Shown: positions 52,009-59,883 of the stretch, in pieces
Numbering within the stretch: position 1 is the first letter of the stretch
How the letters are laid out: the number at the start of each line of letters is the position of its first letter
Assembly: GCA_009377815.1 (NCBI GenBank)
Contig: WHTI01000002.1
Coordinates: forward strand, 1-64,000
DNA length: 64,000 nucleotides
From: Actinomycetota bacterium
GTDB lineage: Bacteria > Actinomycetota > CADDZG01 > WHSQ01
Reading direction: 5' to 3'
Made by a program: the position numbers and the translations under genes
The notes under the pieces: generated by a model
The model's input: only the letters and a program-made list of their open reading frames with translations
Told to the model about the DNA's origin: nothing
The model's database searches: none

Positions 52009-52806
52009 ATGAGCCAGAGTCTTTGCACCGATCTCGTTGGAGGAGTGCTCACACTTCGCTTGAATCGCCCTGGACAGATGAATGCCCTTGATTCGGAGTT
52101 GATTGCCGCTTTAGGCGACGAGATTGCCTCTGCTTCGCTGAACCGTGATGTGAGGGTTCTGTTGCTGACGGGCAGTGGTTCAGCGTTTTGCGCGGGCGCA
52201 GACTTGGACGAGGCCCGGGGTCTATCAAAGGATCCGAAAGACTTCGAAACCTGGCTCTACTCATGGAAAAAGACCTTCTCCCGATTGGAAACGATTGGCA
52301 AACCGACTTTGGCGGTCGTGGACGGGTGGGCTTTGGCGGGTGGTCTGGAGCTGGCTCTCGCATGTGACATCGTCATCGCATCTGAGTCTTCTCGTCTCGG
52401 TGACGTTCACATACGCCACGGCCTGGTGCCGGGTGGTGGGGGCACTGTACGGCTTCCGGATGCCGTTGGTCGCAGAGTCGCTAGGTGGCTGATGTTCACT
52501 GGAGCGATCATCACTGCACGCGAAGCAATGGGGATCGGTCTGGTCCAAGCGGTGTTCTCCGATGACGAGTTCAACGTCAAGGTCCAGGAACTGGCTGCCG
52601 GAATCTCTAGAGCAAGTGCTCCTGCTCTGGCTTTCATGAAGGAAATGACTCGAGTGGGGGGAGATACGAGCGACTTGCTCAGTGCTGAGATCGATCAGGG
52701 TGTTCTGATTCTCTGTGGAATCGACGCCAAGGAGGGACTGGAGTCTTTCGTCGGGAAGCGCACTCCGCGGTTCTCAGAAGCACCTCTGTCCGTGGAGCTT
52801 CCCTAA
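52009..52806 (+). CDS. Enoyl-CoA hydratase (BadK-like crotonase)
   Basis: A 265-residue crotonase: TLRLNRPGQMNALD, oxyanion loop FCAGADLDEARG, GWALAGGLELALACDIVIASES with one catalytic Glu, and HIRHGLVPGGGGTVRLPDAVG. The second Glu position of typical hydratases (usually E..GLxPD.GGT) is replaced, so the hydratase mechanism may be altered. Position between a ligase and a BadH-like SDR suggests it hydrates a cyclohex-1-ene-carboxyl-CoA-type substrate. The ATG at 52009 follows GCAGGGA; the gene begins 44 bases after the ligase. Confidence 0.85.
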   Translation: MSQSLCTDLVGGVLTLRLNRPGQMNALDSELIAALGDEIASASLNRDVRVLLLTGSGSAFCAGADLDEARGLSKDPKDFETWLYSWKKTFSRLETIGKPTLAVVDGWALAGGLELALACDIVIASESSRLGDVHIRHGLVPGGGGTVRLPDAVGRRVARWLMFTGAIITAREAMGIGLVQAVFSDDEFNVKVQELAAGISRASAPALAFMKEMTRVGGDTSDLLSAEIDQGVLILCGIDAKEGLESFVGKRTPRFSEAPLSVELP

Positions 52807-52817
52807 AGGAGGGCTCG

Positions 52818-53585
52818 ATGAGCAACGACCAACAGATTGAGGGTCTTTCCCTCGAGGGTAAGACCGCTGTGGTAACGGGTGCAGCGGGAGGTATCGGTTC
52901 CGTAATTGCACAGGATCTCGCCAGGCTTGGGGCCCAGGTTGTGGTTTGTGACATCAGGGTCACTAGCGCTTATGAGGTCGCTTCGAACCTGCCAAATGCT
53001 TCGGCAGTTGAAATCGACCTCGGAGATCCAGGCAGTGTGGCGTCGGCGATTGGAGTTATCAAAGAGAACGTAGGTTCCGTGGACGTTCTTGTGAACAATG
53101 CGGGTTGGGATCAGGTCGGCCCTTTCCTCGAGTCAGACCCCGCTGTATGGGAGAAACTGGTCGCCATCAACCTGAAAGGACCCATTCAACTGACCCACGG
53201 TCTTCTTCCAGACATGGTTGAGGCGGGTTGGGGCCGGTTGATCTTCATCTCATCCGATGCAGCAAGAGTTGGCTCCAGCGGGGAAGCCGTGTACTCGGCC
53301 TGCAAGGGCGGGATCATGGCCTTCGCTAAGACTCTCGCGCGGGAGACGGCTCGATCAGGGATCACTAGCAATACTGTTTGCCCAGGACCTTCCGACACCC
53401 CCCTGCTACGGGAGATAAGCGAAGGAAACCCGAAGTTAGTGGAATCGCTGAAGAGAGCAATTCCTATTGGGCGACTAGGTGAACCTAAGGATATCTCGGG
53501 ATTGGTCTCTTACTTGTGCTCCCCGAGGGCCGCTTACATCACCGGCCAGACCATCAGTGTCAGCGGTGGCTTGACGATGGCTTGA
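52818..53585 (+). CDS. badH: BadH-like 2-hydroxycyclohexanecarboxyl-CoA dehydrogenase (SDR 3)
   Basis: A 255-residue SDR with unusually close resemblance to BadH of the cyclohexanecarboxylate pathway: VNNAGWDQVGPF, SSDAARVGSSGEAVYSACKGG (catalytic Ser and Tyr), TVCPGPSDTPLL and the C-terminal GQTISVSGGLTMA. BadH oxidises 2-hydroxycyclohexanecarboxyl-CoA to the 2-keto form, the substrate of BadI. The cofactor loop is VTGAAGGIGSVIA with VCDIR after strand 2 (NAD-type). GGAGGG precedes the ATG. It overlaps the next gene by one base (TGATG). The substrate is inferred from similarity as remembered. Confidence 0.8.
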   Translation: MSNDQQIEGLSLEGKTAVVTGAAGGIGSVIAQDLARLGAQVVVCDIRVTSAYEVASNLPNASAVEIDLGDPGSVASAIGVIKENVGSVDVLVNNAGWDQVGPFLESDPAVWEKLVAINLKGPIQLTHGLLPDMVEAGWGRLIFISSDAARVGSSGEAVYSACKGGIMAFAKTLARETARSGITSNTVCPGPSDTPLLREISEGNPKLVESLKRAIPIGRLGEPKDISGLVSYLCSPRAAYITGQTISVSGGLTMA

Positions 53586-54568
53586 TGGCAACCACCCGCT
53601 CTCTCTTATTGGACTCCCCCTTAAGCATCAAGGCGATGGGCAGCCTCGCTGGGCGCGCCGAGAAGGCGGGCTTCGACAGGATCTGGATCGCCGAAACGGA
53701 TGGCCCAGATGCCTTGGTCACGGCAGCGCTTGTTTCGATGAGAACTAAGCGCGTGCAGATCGGAACTTCGATCGTTCCGTCCTATTCGCGTACTCCGGCC
53801 GTTCTCGGCATGGCGGCAGATACTCTCGCAGGCGCGTTGGAGAACCGTCCATTCATTTTGGGGATCGGCACGGGGGGACAGGCAATCGTCGAGAGATGGC
53901 ACGGTCTTGCCATGGTGAAACCACTCAAGCAGATCGAGGAGAGCGTCCAGATCTTGCGGTCTGTTTTGGCGGGGGACAAGACAGATTTCGTGGGGGAGGC
54001 CCTAACATCCCGCGGGTTTCGCCTCCGCAGACAGGGAGGTGAGGGTGTAAGAATATTCTTGGCTGCGCTTGGCCCGAGAATGCTCTCGCTGGGAAGTCGC
54101 ATCGCGGATGGAGTAATTCTCACCTTAACCCCTGCTCGCCACTTACCCGAGGTTGTCGATCGCATTCGCAAGAAGGTGACAAAAGCAGGGCGCGATCCAG
54201 ACGCAGTGGAGATCGTCTGTCGAGCGCCCGTTGTCGTCGACCCGAACGAAGATTCTGCGTCTGAACGTGCCCGAGCCCACTTGTCCTTCTATCTTCCTTC
54301 ACTTCCTTACAACCGTTACTTGAGCTCTCTTGGCTACTCAGAGGAGTGCGCTCGGTTTCTTGAAGCGTTCAGTGTGGGTGATCGTGTGGCATCGCGAGCA
54401 GCGATCAGTAAGAGGATGCTCGACGATCTAATCGTGCAAGGAAGCAACGAGGAATGTCGCGACCGTCTATCCGACTACCTCAGTGCCGGGATAGACGATC
54501 TCATGGTTTCCCCTGTCTTCAGTGATCCGGTGTCTTCGGAAGTTGACGTGTCAGTGCTCAAACCTTAG
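53585..54568 (+). CDS. LLM-class (F420/FMN-dependent) oxidoreductase 2
   Basis: A 327-residue luciferase-like barrel: GRAEKAGFDRIWIAETDGPDALVTAAL, IGTSIVPSYSRTPAVLGMAADTLA, ILGIGTGGQAIVERWHG, ADGVILTLTP and a C-terminal AGIDDLMVSPV. It fits the F420-dependent reductase branch (methylene-H4MPT-reductase-like). Its start overlaps the BadH-like stop as TGATG, so it acts in the same step series, possibly as an alternative dehydrogenase or reductase for a ring intermediate. The C-terminal 150 residues vary most from the family. Confidence 0.83.
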   Translation: MATTRSLLLDSPLSIKAMGSLAGRAEKAGFDRIWIAETDGPDALVTAALVSMRTKRVQIGTSIVPSYSRTPAVLGMAADTLAGALENRPFILGIGTGGQAIVERWHGLAMVKPLKQIEESVQILRSVLAGDKTDFVGEALTSRGFRLRRQGGEGVRIFLAALGPRMLSLGSRIADGVILTLTPARHLPEVVDRIRKKVTKAGRDPDAVEIVCRAPVVVDPNEDSASERARAHLSFYLPSLPYNRYLSSLGYSEECARFLEAFSVGDRVASRAAISKRMLDDLIVQGSNEECRDRLSDYLSAGIDDLMVSPVFSDPVSSEVDVSVLKP

Positions 54569-54582
54569 AGAGGCGGAGACAA

Positions 54583-55779
54583 GTGGATGCTCAGGCGATC
54601 CTCCAAAGTGAACTAGTTCATCAGCAGGCAGCGGACTTTGTTGATGTCTCGTCGATGTTGACTGATGAGGAGCGGGACGTCCAAGTCTCTGTTCGAAGAT
54701 TGATGGAGGACAAGTGCAAGCCGAACATAGCGGTTCACTTCGAGGAAGGAACTTTCCCGACTGATCTGATCGACGATCTTGCAGCTCTCGGACTCCTGGG
54801 CATGCATTTGACCGGCTACGGCTGCGCGGAGTCGAATTCGGTCTCTTATGGTCTTGCCTGCCTTGAGCTCGAGGCGGCCGACAGCGGGCTTCGCAGTTTC
54901 GTGTCTGTCCAGGGCTCTTTGGCCATGTACTCAATTTGGAGGTTCGGTTCTGACGAGCAGAAGGCGATGTATCTCCCGCAAATGGCGCAGGGAAGTCTTA
55001 TCGGATGTTTTGCCCTAACAGAACCAGACCATGGCAGCGATCCAGGTGGCATGACGACAAAGGCCATTCGCAAGAACGGGAGATGGACGCTTAATGGCAC
55101 GAAGATGTGGATAACGAACGGTGGCCTTGCAGATGTCGCAACAGTCTGGGCGAGGACAGAGGATGGGATACAAGGCTTCTTGTTGCCGATGGATCATCCA
55201 GGGGTAAAGGTTCACGACATCTCTCGGAAGCTGTCACTTCGGGCATCGGTCACGTCCGAGATCGTCTTTGACGATTGTGAGTTAAGAGATGAGTTCGTTC
55301 TTCCGGGAGCCAAAGGACTTCGTGCTGCGCTCTCCTGTCTGGACGAGGCACGTTTCGGGATCGTCTGGGGCGCCTTGGGTGCGGCGCGCGATTCTTTCGA
55401 GTGCGCTCTCGCCTATGCGGGCTCTCGAACCCAGTTCGGCCGTCCGATAGCTTCGTTCCAGCTGACCCAGAAGAAACTGGTGGAGATGGCAATAGAGCTG
55501 AACAAAGGCCTGCTCTTGGCTTTGCACCTGGGAAGGTTAAAAGACAAAGGCCGGCTAACCCCCGAACAGATCAGTCTTGGGAAGCTCACCAACGTGGCCC
55601 AGTCTCTTAAGATATGCAGAGAGGCACGCTCAATTCTCGGCGCAAGCGGGATAACACTCGAATACCCGGTCATGCGTCATATGAACAATCTGGAATCAGT
55701 AGTTACCTACGAGGGTACCCATGAGATGCATACCCTGGTCGTTGGAAAGGGGCTGACGGGAATCGGGGCGTTTGCTTAA
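54583..55779 (+). CDS. Glutaryl-CoA-dehydrogenase-like acyl-CoA dehydrogenase 2
   Basis: A 398-residue acyl-CoA dehydrogenase closest in pattern to glutaryl-CoA dehydrogenases: GCFALTEPDHGSDPGGMTTKA, WTLNGTKMWITNGGLADVATVWAR, EARFGIVWGALGAARDSFECAL, LQLGRLKD-like (LHLGRLKDKGRL) and the catalytic VVTYEGTHEMHTLVVGKGLTGI. Glutaryl-CoA dehydrogenase converts glutaryl-CoA to crotonyl-CoA, the end of pimeloyl-CoA breakdown. The GTG start at 54583 follows GAGAGGCGGAG. It is the last gene of the 50.4-55.8 kb unit and is convergent with the dehydroquinase gene. Confidence 0.85.
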   Translation: MDAQAILQSELVHQQAADFVDVSSMLTDEERDVQVSVRRLMEDKCKPNIAVHFEEGTFPTDLIDDLAALGLLGMHLTGYGCAESNSVSYGLACLELEAADSGLRSFVSVQGSLAMYSIWRFGSDEQKAMYLPQMAQGSLIGCFALTEPDHGSDPGGMTTKAIRKNGRWTLNGTKMWITNGGLADVATVWARTEDGIQGFLLPMDHPGVKVHDISRKLSLRASVTSEIVFDDCELRDEFVLPGAKGLRAALSCLDEARFGIVWGALGAARDSFECALAYAGSRTQFGRPIASFQLTQKKLVEMAIELNKGLLLALHLGRLKDKGRLTPEQISLGKLTNVAQSLKICREARSILGASGITLEYPVMRHMNNLESVVTYEGTHEMHTLVVGKGLTGIGAFA

Positions 55780-56219
55780 CCTGTCCTCGCTGTCTGAAGG
55801 AAGAGATGTAGCGCCCTTATCCCGAGCACGTACGAATCCTTCCGGAAGCCAGCTATGACTCCCACTGATGGAATTGCAGTGTAGGAGATAGGGCCTGGTT
55901 CTCGGGCGTGAATGTTGGTCATGTGGACCTCAACAACCGGATAGTCCACGGCCGAAATCGCGTCCTCAATGGCTCGGCTCGTGTGGCAATACCCGCCAGG
56001 ATTGATTACGGCTCCGACAACGGAACCTATCGCCTCGTGGAGGAGGTCTACTATGACTCCCTCGTGATTTGACTGATGGATAGCGGTTTCGTAACCAAGC
56101 TCTTTCGCTTCCCGGACGATTGCCTCATTGACCTGGTCTAAGGTCGTGGTCCCATATGCTTCCGGCTCACGCGTCCCCAAGAGATTCAGATTCGAACCGT
56201 GGATCACCAGTATGTTCAT
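55776..56219 (-). CDS. aroQ: Type II 3-dehydroquinate dehydratase
   Basis: A 147-residue dodecameric-type dehydroquinase: ILVIHGSNLNLLGTREPEAYG (active-site Arg/Tyr loop), HQSNHEG, INPGGYCHTSRAIEDAI with the conserved His, and VEVHMTNIHAREP. INPGGYCHTS differs slightly from the common NPGAYTHTS. The enzyme dehydrates 3-dehydroquinate. No other shikimate gene is near, and it lies 10 bases after the LLM gene 3, so it is more likely catabolic (quinate-type ring acids) or repurposed. The ATG at 56219 is chosen from the family; upstream sequence belongs to the LLM gene. Confidence 0.87.
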   Translation of the reverse strand: MNILVIHGSNLNLLGTREPEAYGTTTLDQVNEAIVREAKELGYETAIHQSNHEGVIVDLLHEAIGSVVGAVINPGGYCHTSRAIEDAISAVDYPVVEVHMTNIHAREPGPISYTAIPSVGVIAGFRKDSYVLGIRALHLFLQTARTG

Positions 56220-56229
56220 CACGCCTCCA

Positions 56230-57129
56230 CTAGTCGTGTTGCGGCTGCTCCAGGTCTTGAACGAATTCCCCCAGCCCTCGGCAGAACACCGCGGCCTCGC
56301 GGGACGCGGTGTAGACGGGATCAATGACGACGTGACAACAGCCGATATTAGACAGTTCAGCCAAGCGACTGCGTAGCTTCTCCAGATAATCACGCTCCGC
56401 CCTCGCACCGATCCGCACTGTGAAACCAACCCCTTCAGGGGAGCGCCCAGCTTTGGTTGCATGAGCACGCACGTCATTCATAAGCTGCACAAGCTGGGCA
56501 GTGTCTCTGACGGCTATCGCGTGCCAAGCATCGCCCAAGCGGCCAGCCCTGCGGATTGCGGGGGGAGAAGTGCCGCCGATCCAGATCGGCGGCACTTCTG
56601 TTGGGCGGGGTTCCATCTTCAGCGCTGGAAAGCCCAGCCTCTTGCCAGAGAAACCGAAGTCCGATTCTCCCAGCAGGCCACGGAGTGCCTGGACCTGTTC
56701 GTCGAGCAGTTGCCCTCTGTGGGCGAAATCGGCGTCGAGTAACTCGAATTCCTCCTTTAGCCACCCGGTTCCGACCGCGATGATTAACCGGCTTGGAGCG
56801 AGGAAAGCGAGCGAGCCCAATTGCTTGGTCGTTAGGAGTGTGTTGCGAAGAGGCATGACTAGGACGCTGGTTCCCAGTTTCACACTTTCAGTTCCGCCAG
56901 CAACCATGGCTAGGAGGACGACCATTTCGATGAATGGAGTGGAGTACTCGACGGGAAACTTTCCGTCGGCGGAGTAGGGGTAACGTGAAGATTCCACGCT
57001 AGGGAATACGACATGATCTGAAACCCAGACCGAAGAGAGTCCAGAATCCTCGGCCTCTCGGGCAAGATCCAGCACGGCGTCGCGGGAGGCTATCTGCCCG
57101 ACTTGAGGTAGATGTATCCCTACTTCCAC
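56230..57129 (-). CDS. LLM-class (F420/FMN-dependent) oxidoreductase 3
   Basis: A 299-residue luciferase-like barrel: VGIHLPQVGQIASRDAVLDLAREAEDSGLSSVWVSDHV, LGTSVLVMPLRNTLLTTKQLGSLA, IAVGTGWLKEEFELL, VPPIWIGGTSPPAIRRAGRLGD and RVRIGARA-like strands. These are hallmarks of the F420-dependent N5,N10-methylene-H4MPT-reductase-like branch. It precedes aroQ by 10 bases and forms a two-gene operon with it. The promoter region upstream carries a perfect inverted repeat and a 14-base motif shared with the LLM 1/SDR 1 intergenic gap. Confidence 0.85.
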   Translation of the reverse strand: MEVGIHLPQVGQIASRDAVLDLAREAEDSGLSSVWVSDHVVFPSVESSRYPYSADGKFPVEYSTPFIEMVVLLAMVAGGTESVKLGTSVLVMPLRNTLLTTKQLGSLAFLAPSRLIIAVGTGWLKEEFELLDADFAHRGQLLDEQVQALRGLLGESDFGFSGKRLGFPALKMEPRPTEVPPIWIGGTSPPAIRRAGRLGDAWHAIAVRDTAQLVQLMNDVRAHATKAGRSPEGVGFTVRIGARAERDYLEKLRSRLAELSNIGCCHVVIDPVYTASREAAVFCRGLGEFVQDLEQPQHD

Positions 57130-57157
57130 TGCAGTCTTAACCTCGCAGACTCAACAC

Positions 57158-57180
57158 ATGATAATAAGTGTGATTATCAT
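57158..57180. promoter_or_regulatory. Perfect inverted repeat upstream of LLM gene 3
   Basis: ATGATAAT (57158-57165) and ATTATCAT (57173-57180) form an 8-base inverted repeat with a 7-base spacer, 29 bases before the LLM 3 start. It contains the TATGATAAT half-site and adjoins the 14-base motif shared with 29479-29492, so it is a candidate operator. Confidence 0.55.
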
Positions 57181-57365
57181 AGTCTAATGGTGAGGAGGCT
57201 GCAGGCCTTTGATGAGAAGCGCGGGACTAGACCAGAGGGCTCCTCGACGAGGCAATCTTCTCAAAAGAAGTGGGAGACATTCGACAAGGTGATTGCAGAA
57301 TGTGAGTTCGCGGAGTCCGAGTCTCTTGATCTCGATGGGTCGAGCCCACCGTCCGATTGGATGAA

Positions 57366-57588
57366 GAGGTTAGACAGTGGCGCGATGAGATGCTGGCCCC
57401 CAGCCGGACCTGCGCTTGAGGTACAAAAGCGTTCTTTCGACGAAGAATACTCGGGACTTCGCCACGTGTGGGACGCGCACGACCACCTCTCACAGATCAA
57501 TCCATCGTTCTTCGAAAGCGGTGAGCAGCAGGAGGGTGCAAACGCTCTCCTTGAGAAGCGCCCCCCGGACTTCCTTCCATGGCGTTGA
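57366..57588 (+). pseudogene. Remnant of a second BadI/MenB-like gene (C-terminal fragment)
   Basis: The frame ending at 57588 reads QKRSFDEEYSGLRHVWDAH, then LSQINPSFFESGEQQEGANAL and LEKRPPDFLPWR. This matches the C-terminus of the BadI-like protein at 31366-32151 (LKRSFDEEYSSLREAQDNH and so on). Just upstream, in another frame, EVRQWRDEMLAPSRTCA matches that protein's EVRKWCDEILALSPTAL, so a frameshift at about 57415 splits the fragment. No start codon and none of the catalytic domain remain. It marks the boundary between the catabolic island and the GC-rich downstream region. Confidence 0.75.
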
Positions 57589-58484
57589 CGGACAGGGGTT
57601 TCGCTGCTCGTTTGCGAGCGGTGCACCCCATCATCCTGTCTGGCTCGGTATGCCTGTTGTGGTCTTCGGCCTTCCTATCTGGCCGCATCGCCCTTCGCGA
57701 GAGTGATCCGTTCATCGTGGCGGGCGTGCGCCAGATGCTCGCCGCGTTCGCGACATGGGGTCTGCTTTCATTTTGGGGCTATCGGTTGTCGCTCATCCCG
57801 ATCACCGCGTCCTACGTCACCTTCTTCTTGCTGGACGTCGTGATGTTGCATGGGTTCACATTGCTCGGCATATCGCTGCTGCCCGCGGGTGTGGGGGCCG
57901 GACTCCTCTACATCTATCCGGTATTCACTACGGTTCTGGCGATCATTGTGCTGAAGGAGCGTGTGCGGCGGCGCTTCTGGGTTTCACTTTTCCTGGCAGC
58001 TGCAGGGGTCGTCCTCATTTCTCGAGTCGGGGCTCAGGGATTTCGACTCGGGCACCTCGCGTTCTTGATCGCAGCACTCTCGTGGGCGGCTTCGACGACG
58101 CTTTTCAAACGTGCACGATTGGGTGAGGACATCGTCAGCCTTCAGATTTGGTCGATGTTCCTGGGCGGTGCCGTTCTTGCTGCAATCGCCCTCATCATCG
58201 GTGAGGGCCACATCGAACCGTCCGTTTCGTTCTTCCTCGCCTTGGCATGGCTCGTGATCCCGGCCGGCGCCGTCGCGATGGTGTTGTGGTACACGGCGCT
58301 GTCTGTGTTGCCCGCGCACCGCGCGTCTTTCTCCCTCGTTCCGGTCCCGTTTCTCACGCTGTTCTTTGGCCGGCTCATCCTCGGCGAGCCGATCACGTGG
58401 AGCGGCTTCATAGGCATCGTCTGCGTGACCGTAGGCCTGCTCGTACTTCCGCGACGGAGGGCACGCTCAGCGCCGTTGACCTAA
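57579..58484 (+). CDS. EamA/DMT-family transporter 1
   Basis: A 301-residue membrane protein with about ten hydrophobic segments in two EamA repeats: CLLWSSAFLSGRIALRESDPF in the first, and ALSWAASTTLFKRARLGEDIV in the second. It likely exports a small metabolite. The ATG at 57579 overlaps the tail of the BadI remnant. By eye its codon use is more GC-rich than the catabolic genes before it. The substrate is unknown. Confidence 0.85.
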   Translation: MALTDRGFAARLRAVHPIILSGSVCLLWSSAFLSGRIALRESDPFIVAGVRQMLAAFATWGLLSFWGYRLSLIPITASYVTFFLLDVVMLHGFTLLGISLLPAGVGAGLLYIYPVFTTVLAIIVLKERVRRRFWVSLFLAAAGVVLISRVGAQGFRLGHLAFLIAALSWAASTTLFKRARLGEDIVSLQIWSMFLGGAVLAAIALIIGEGHIEPSVSFFLALAWLVIPAGAVAMVLWYTALSVLPAHRASFSLVPVPFLTLFFGRLILGEPITWSGFIGIVCVTVGLLVLPRRRARSAPLT

Positions 58485-58654
58485 GAAGCCGAACCTTAAC
58501 GTAGGAAAGGTCATAGTGAGTATGTCTATTGCTTAGATGGGCGAGGAACTCGGACGGGCAGGTCCTCGGACGGAGGAACCTGCTCTTAATCGGGTACCGA
58601 TGGATCCCAATCTCCAGGGCATCCTCTCCTAGCGCGAAACGAATCAATAGATAT

Positions 58655-58664
58655 AATCATCATA
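58655..58664 (-). promoter_or_regulatory. TATGATGATT half-site before acyl-CoA dehydrogenase 3
   Basis: The reverse strand reads TATGATGATT, matching the TATGATRAWT half-site seen upstream of other catabolic genes. It lies about 23 bases before the ATG at 58687. In this orientation it is not the -10 box of the downstream gene. The surrounding 200 bases (58485-58686) hold no gene. Confidence 0.35.
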
Positions 58665-58686
58665 CTGTTAATGAGTCGGGAGGTCG

Positions 58687-59811
58687 ATGAGTGTGAGCAA
58701 CGTTCCGGGATTAGACGAGTTTCGCTCCTTCTTCTTGGATGAGGTGGAGGAGGCCGCGGAGGAGATCGAATCCACGGATGCCATCCCCGAGCGGGTCCTG
58801 AAGAGAGCCGCGGAACTGGGTGCCTACCGCCTCACTCTCCCAGAGGAACACGGGGGCTTCGACCTGAAACTCTCCGACTACCTTCCCTATCTGGAGGCTT
58901 CGGCAGAAGGCCCCGGGGCGGGTCGAATGCTCGTACACCTGACTAACGGTGTATGGCGTCCGATTGCCGAGTTCGGCACTGACGAACAACGGAAGCTGAT
59001 CGCAGGTCTCGCAAGCGGAGACGAGGTCGTGGCCTTCTGCCTGACCGAACAAGCCGGAGGGACGGGTAGGGATCTGAGATCACGCGCCGTCAAGACTCAG
59101 GATGACTGGCTGCTCTCGGGCGAGAAGCACCTGATCACCTTTGCCGACAGGGCAACGCATTTCCTGTTGGTGGTGGGAACCGACTCCGAGCACGAGGAAG
59201 CTTCTCTGACAGCGTTCCTGGTGCCGCGTGAAACCGATGGATTCGAGATTGATGTCTCGCAACCGACGATGGGCATCCACGGGACCGGGCATGCCTTCCT
59301 TAGGTACGAGAACATGCGCGTTCCGGACAGGTTCCGGCTCGGCGTTGTGGGCCAGGGCCTAGAAGTGGCACTTAGCTTTCTCGATTACAGCCGCATTTCG
59401 CTGTCGACGTGCATGGTGGGACTTGCGAAGAGGGCGATGGACGAGGCGGTGGCATTCTCCAAGCGGCGAGAAACCTTCGGAAAGCTGATCTCTTCACGGC
59501 AAGCCATACAGGGCCACATTGCCGACATGCATACTGATGTGACGGCGGGACGAGCCTTGGTACGCGCCGCCGCGACCGACTACGACGAGGGGCTTCCGGT
59601 CAGGATCATCGCGGCGACCGCCAAACTCTTCTGTCTGAATATGGTGGGTCGTGTCACGGACCTGGCCCTGAAGGTGCACGGCGGTTATGGCTTCACGAAA
59701 GCTGCGCCCATCGAGCGCATCTACCGGGACGCCCGAGGATTCTGGTTCGAGGAAGGGACACAGGAGATTCAGCGACTCGTCATTGCTAGGGGAGTGCTGG
59801 ACTCGGCTTGA
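58687..59811 (+). CDS. Acyl-CoA dehydrogenase 3
   Basis: A 374-residue acyl-CoA dehydrogenase. Marks are VVAFCLTEQAGGTGRDLRSRA, WLLSGEKHLITFADRATHFLLV, the middle AKRAMDEAVAFSKRRETFGKLISSRQAIQ and the catalytic WFEEGTQEIQRLVIARG. LTEQAGGTGRD departs from the usual LTEP..GSD, hinting at an unusual substrate pocket. GGGAGG precedes the ATG. It is followed 72 bases later by an EamA transporter, possibly as a pair. The substrate is unknown. Confidence 0.87.
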   Translation: MSVSNVPGLDEFRSFFLDEVEEAAEEIESTDAIPERVLKRAAELGAYRLTLPEEHGGFDLKLSDYLPYLEASAEGPGAGRMLVHLTNGVWRPIAEFGTDEQRKLIAGLASGDEVVAFCLTEQAGGTGRDLRSRAVKTQDDWLLSGEKHLITFADRATHFLLVVGTDSEHEEASLTAFLVPRETDGFEIDVSQPTMGIHGTGHAFLRYENMRVPDRFRLGVVGQGLEVALSFLDYSRISLSTCMVGLAKRAMDEAVAFSKRRETFGKLISSRQAIQGHIADMHTDVTAGRALVRAAATDYDEGLPVRIIAATAKLFCLNMVGRVTDLALKVHGGYGFTKAAPIERIYRDARGFWFEEGTQEIQRLVIARGVLDSA

Positions 59812-59883
59812 TCCTTGCCTAGGAGTGTGGCCTCCACTATCGGCCTTCATTTCTCTGGCGGAACCCAGGAGAAAGGAGCTGGA

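Noticed and set aside
56566-56599. A perfect 15-base inverted repeat with a four-base loop
   Set aside because: It lies inside LLM gene 3 and encodes the family's VPPIWIGGTSPP segment; the palindrome follows from coding proline/isoleucine/tryptophan/glycine codons and is not a terminator.
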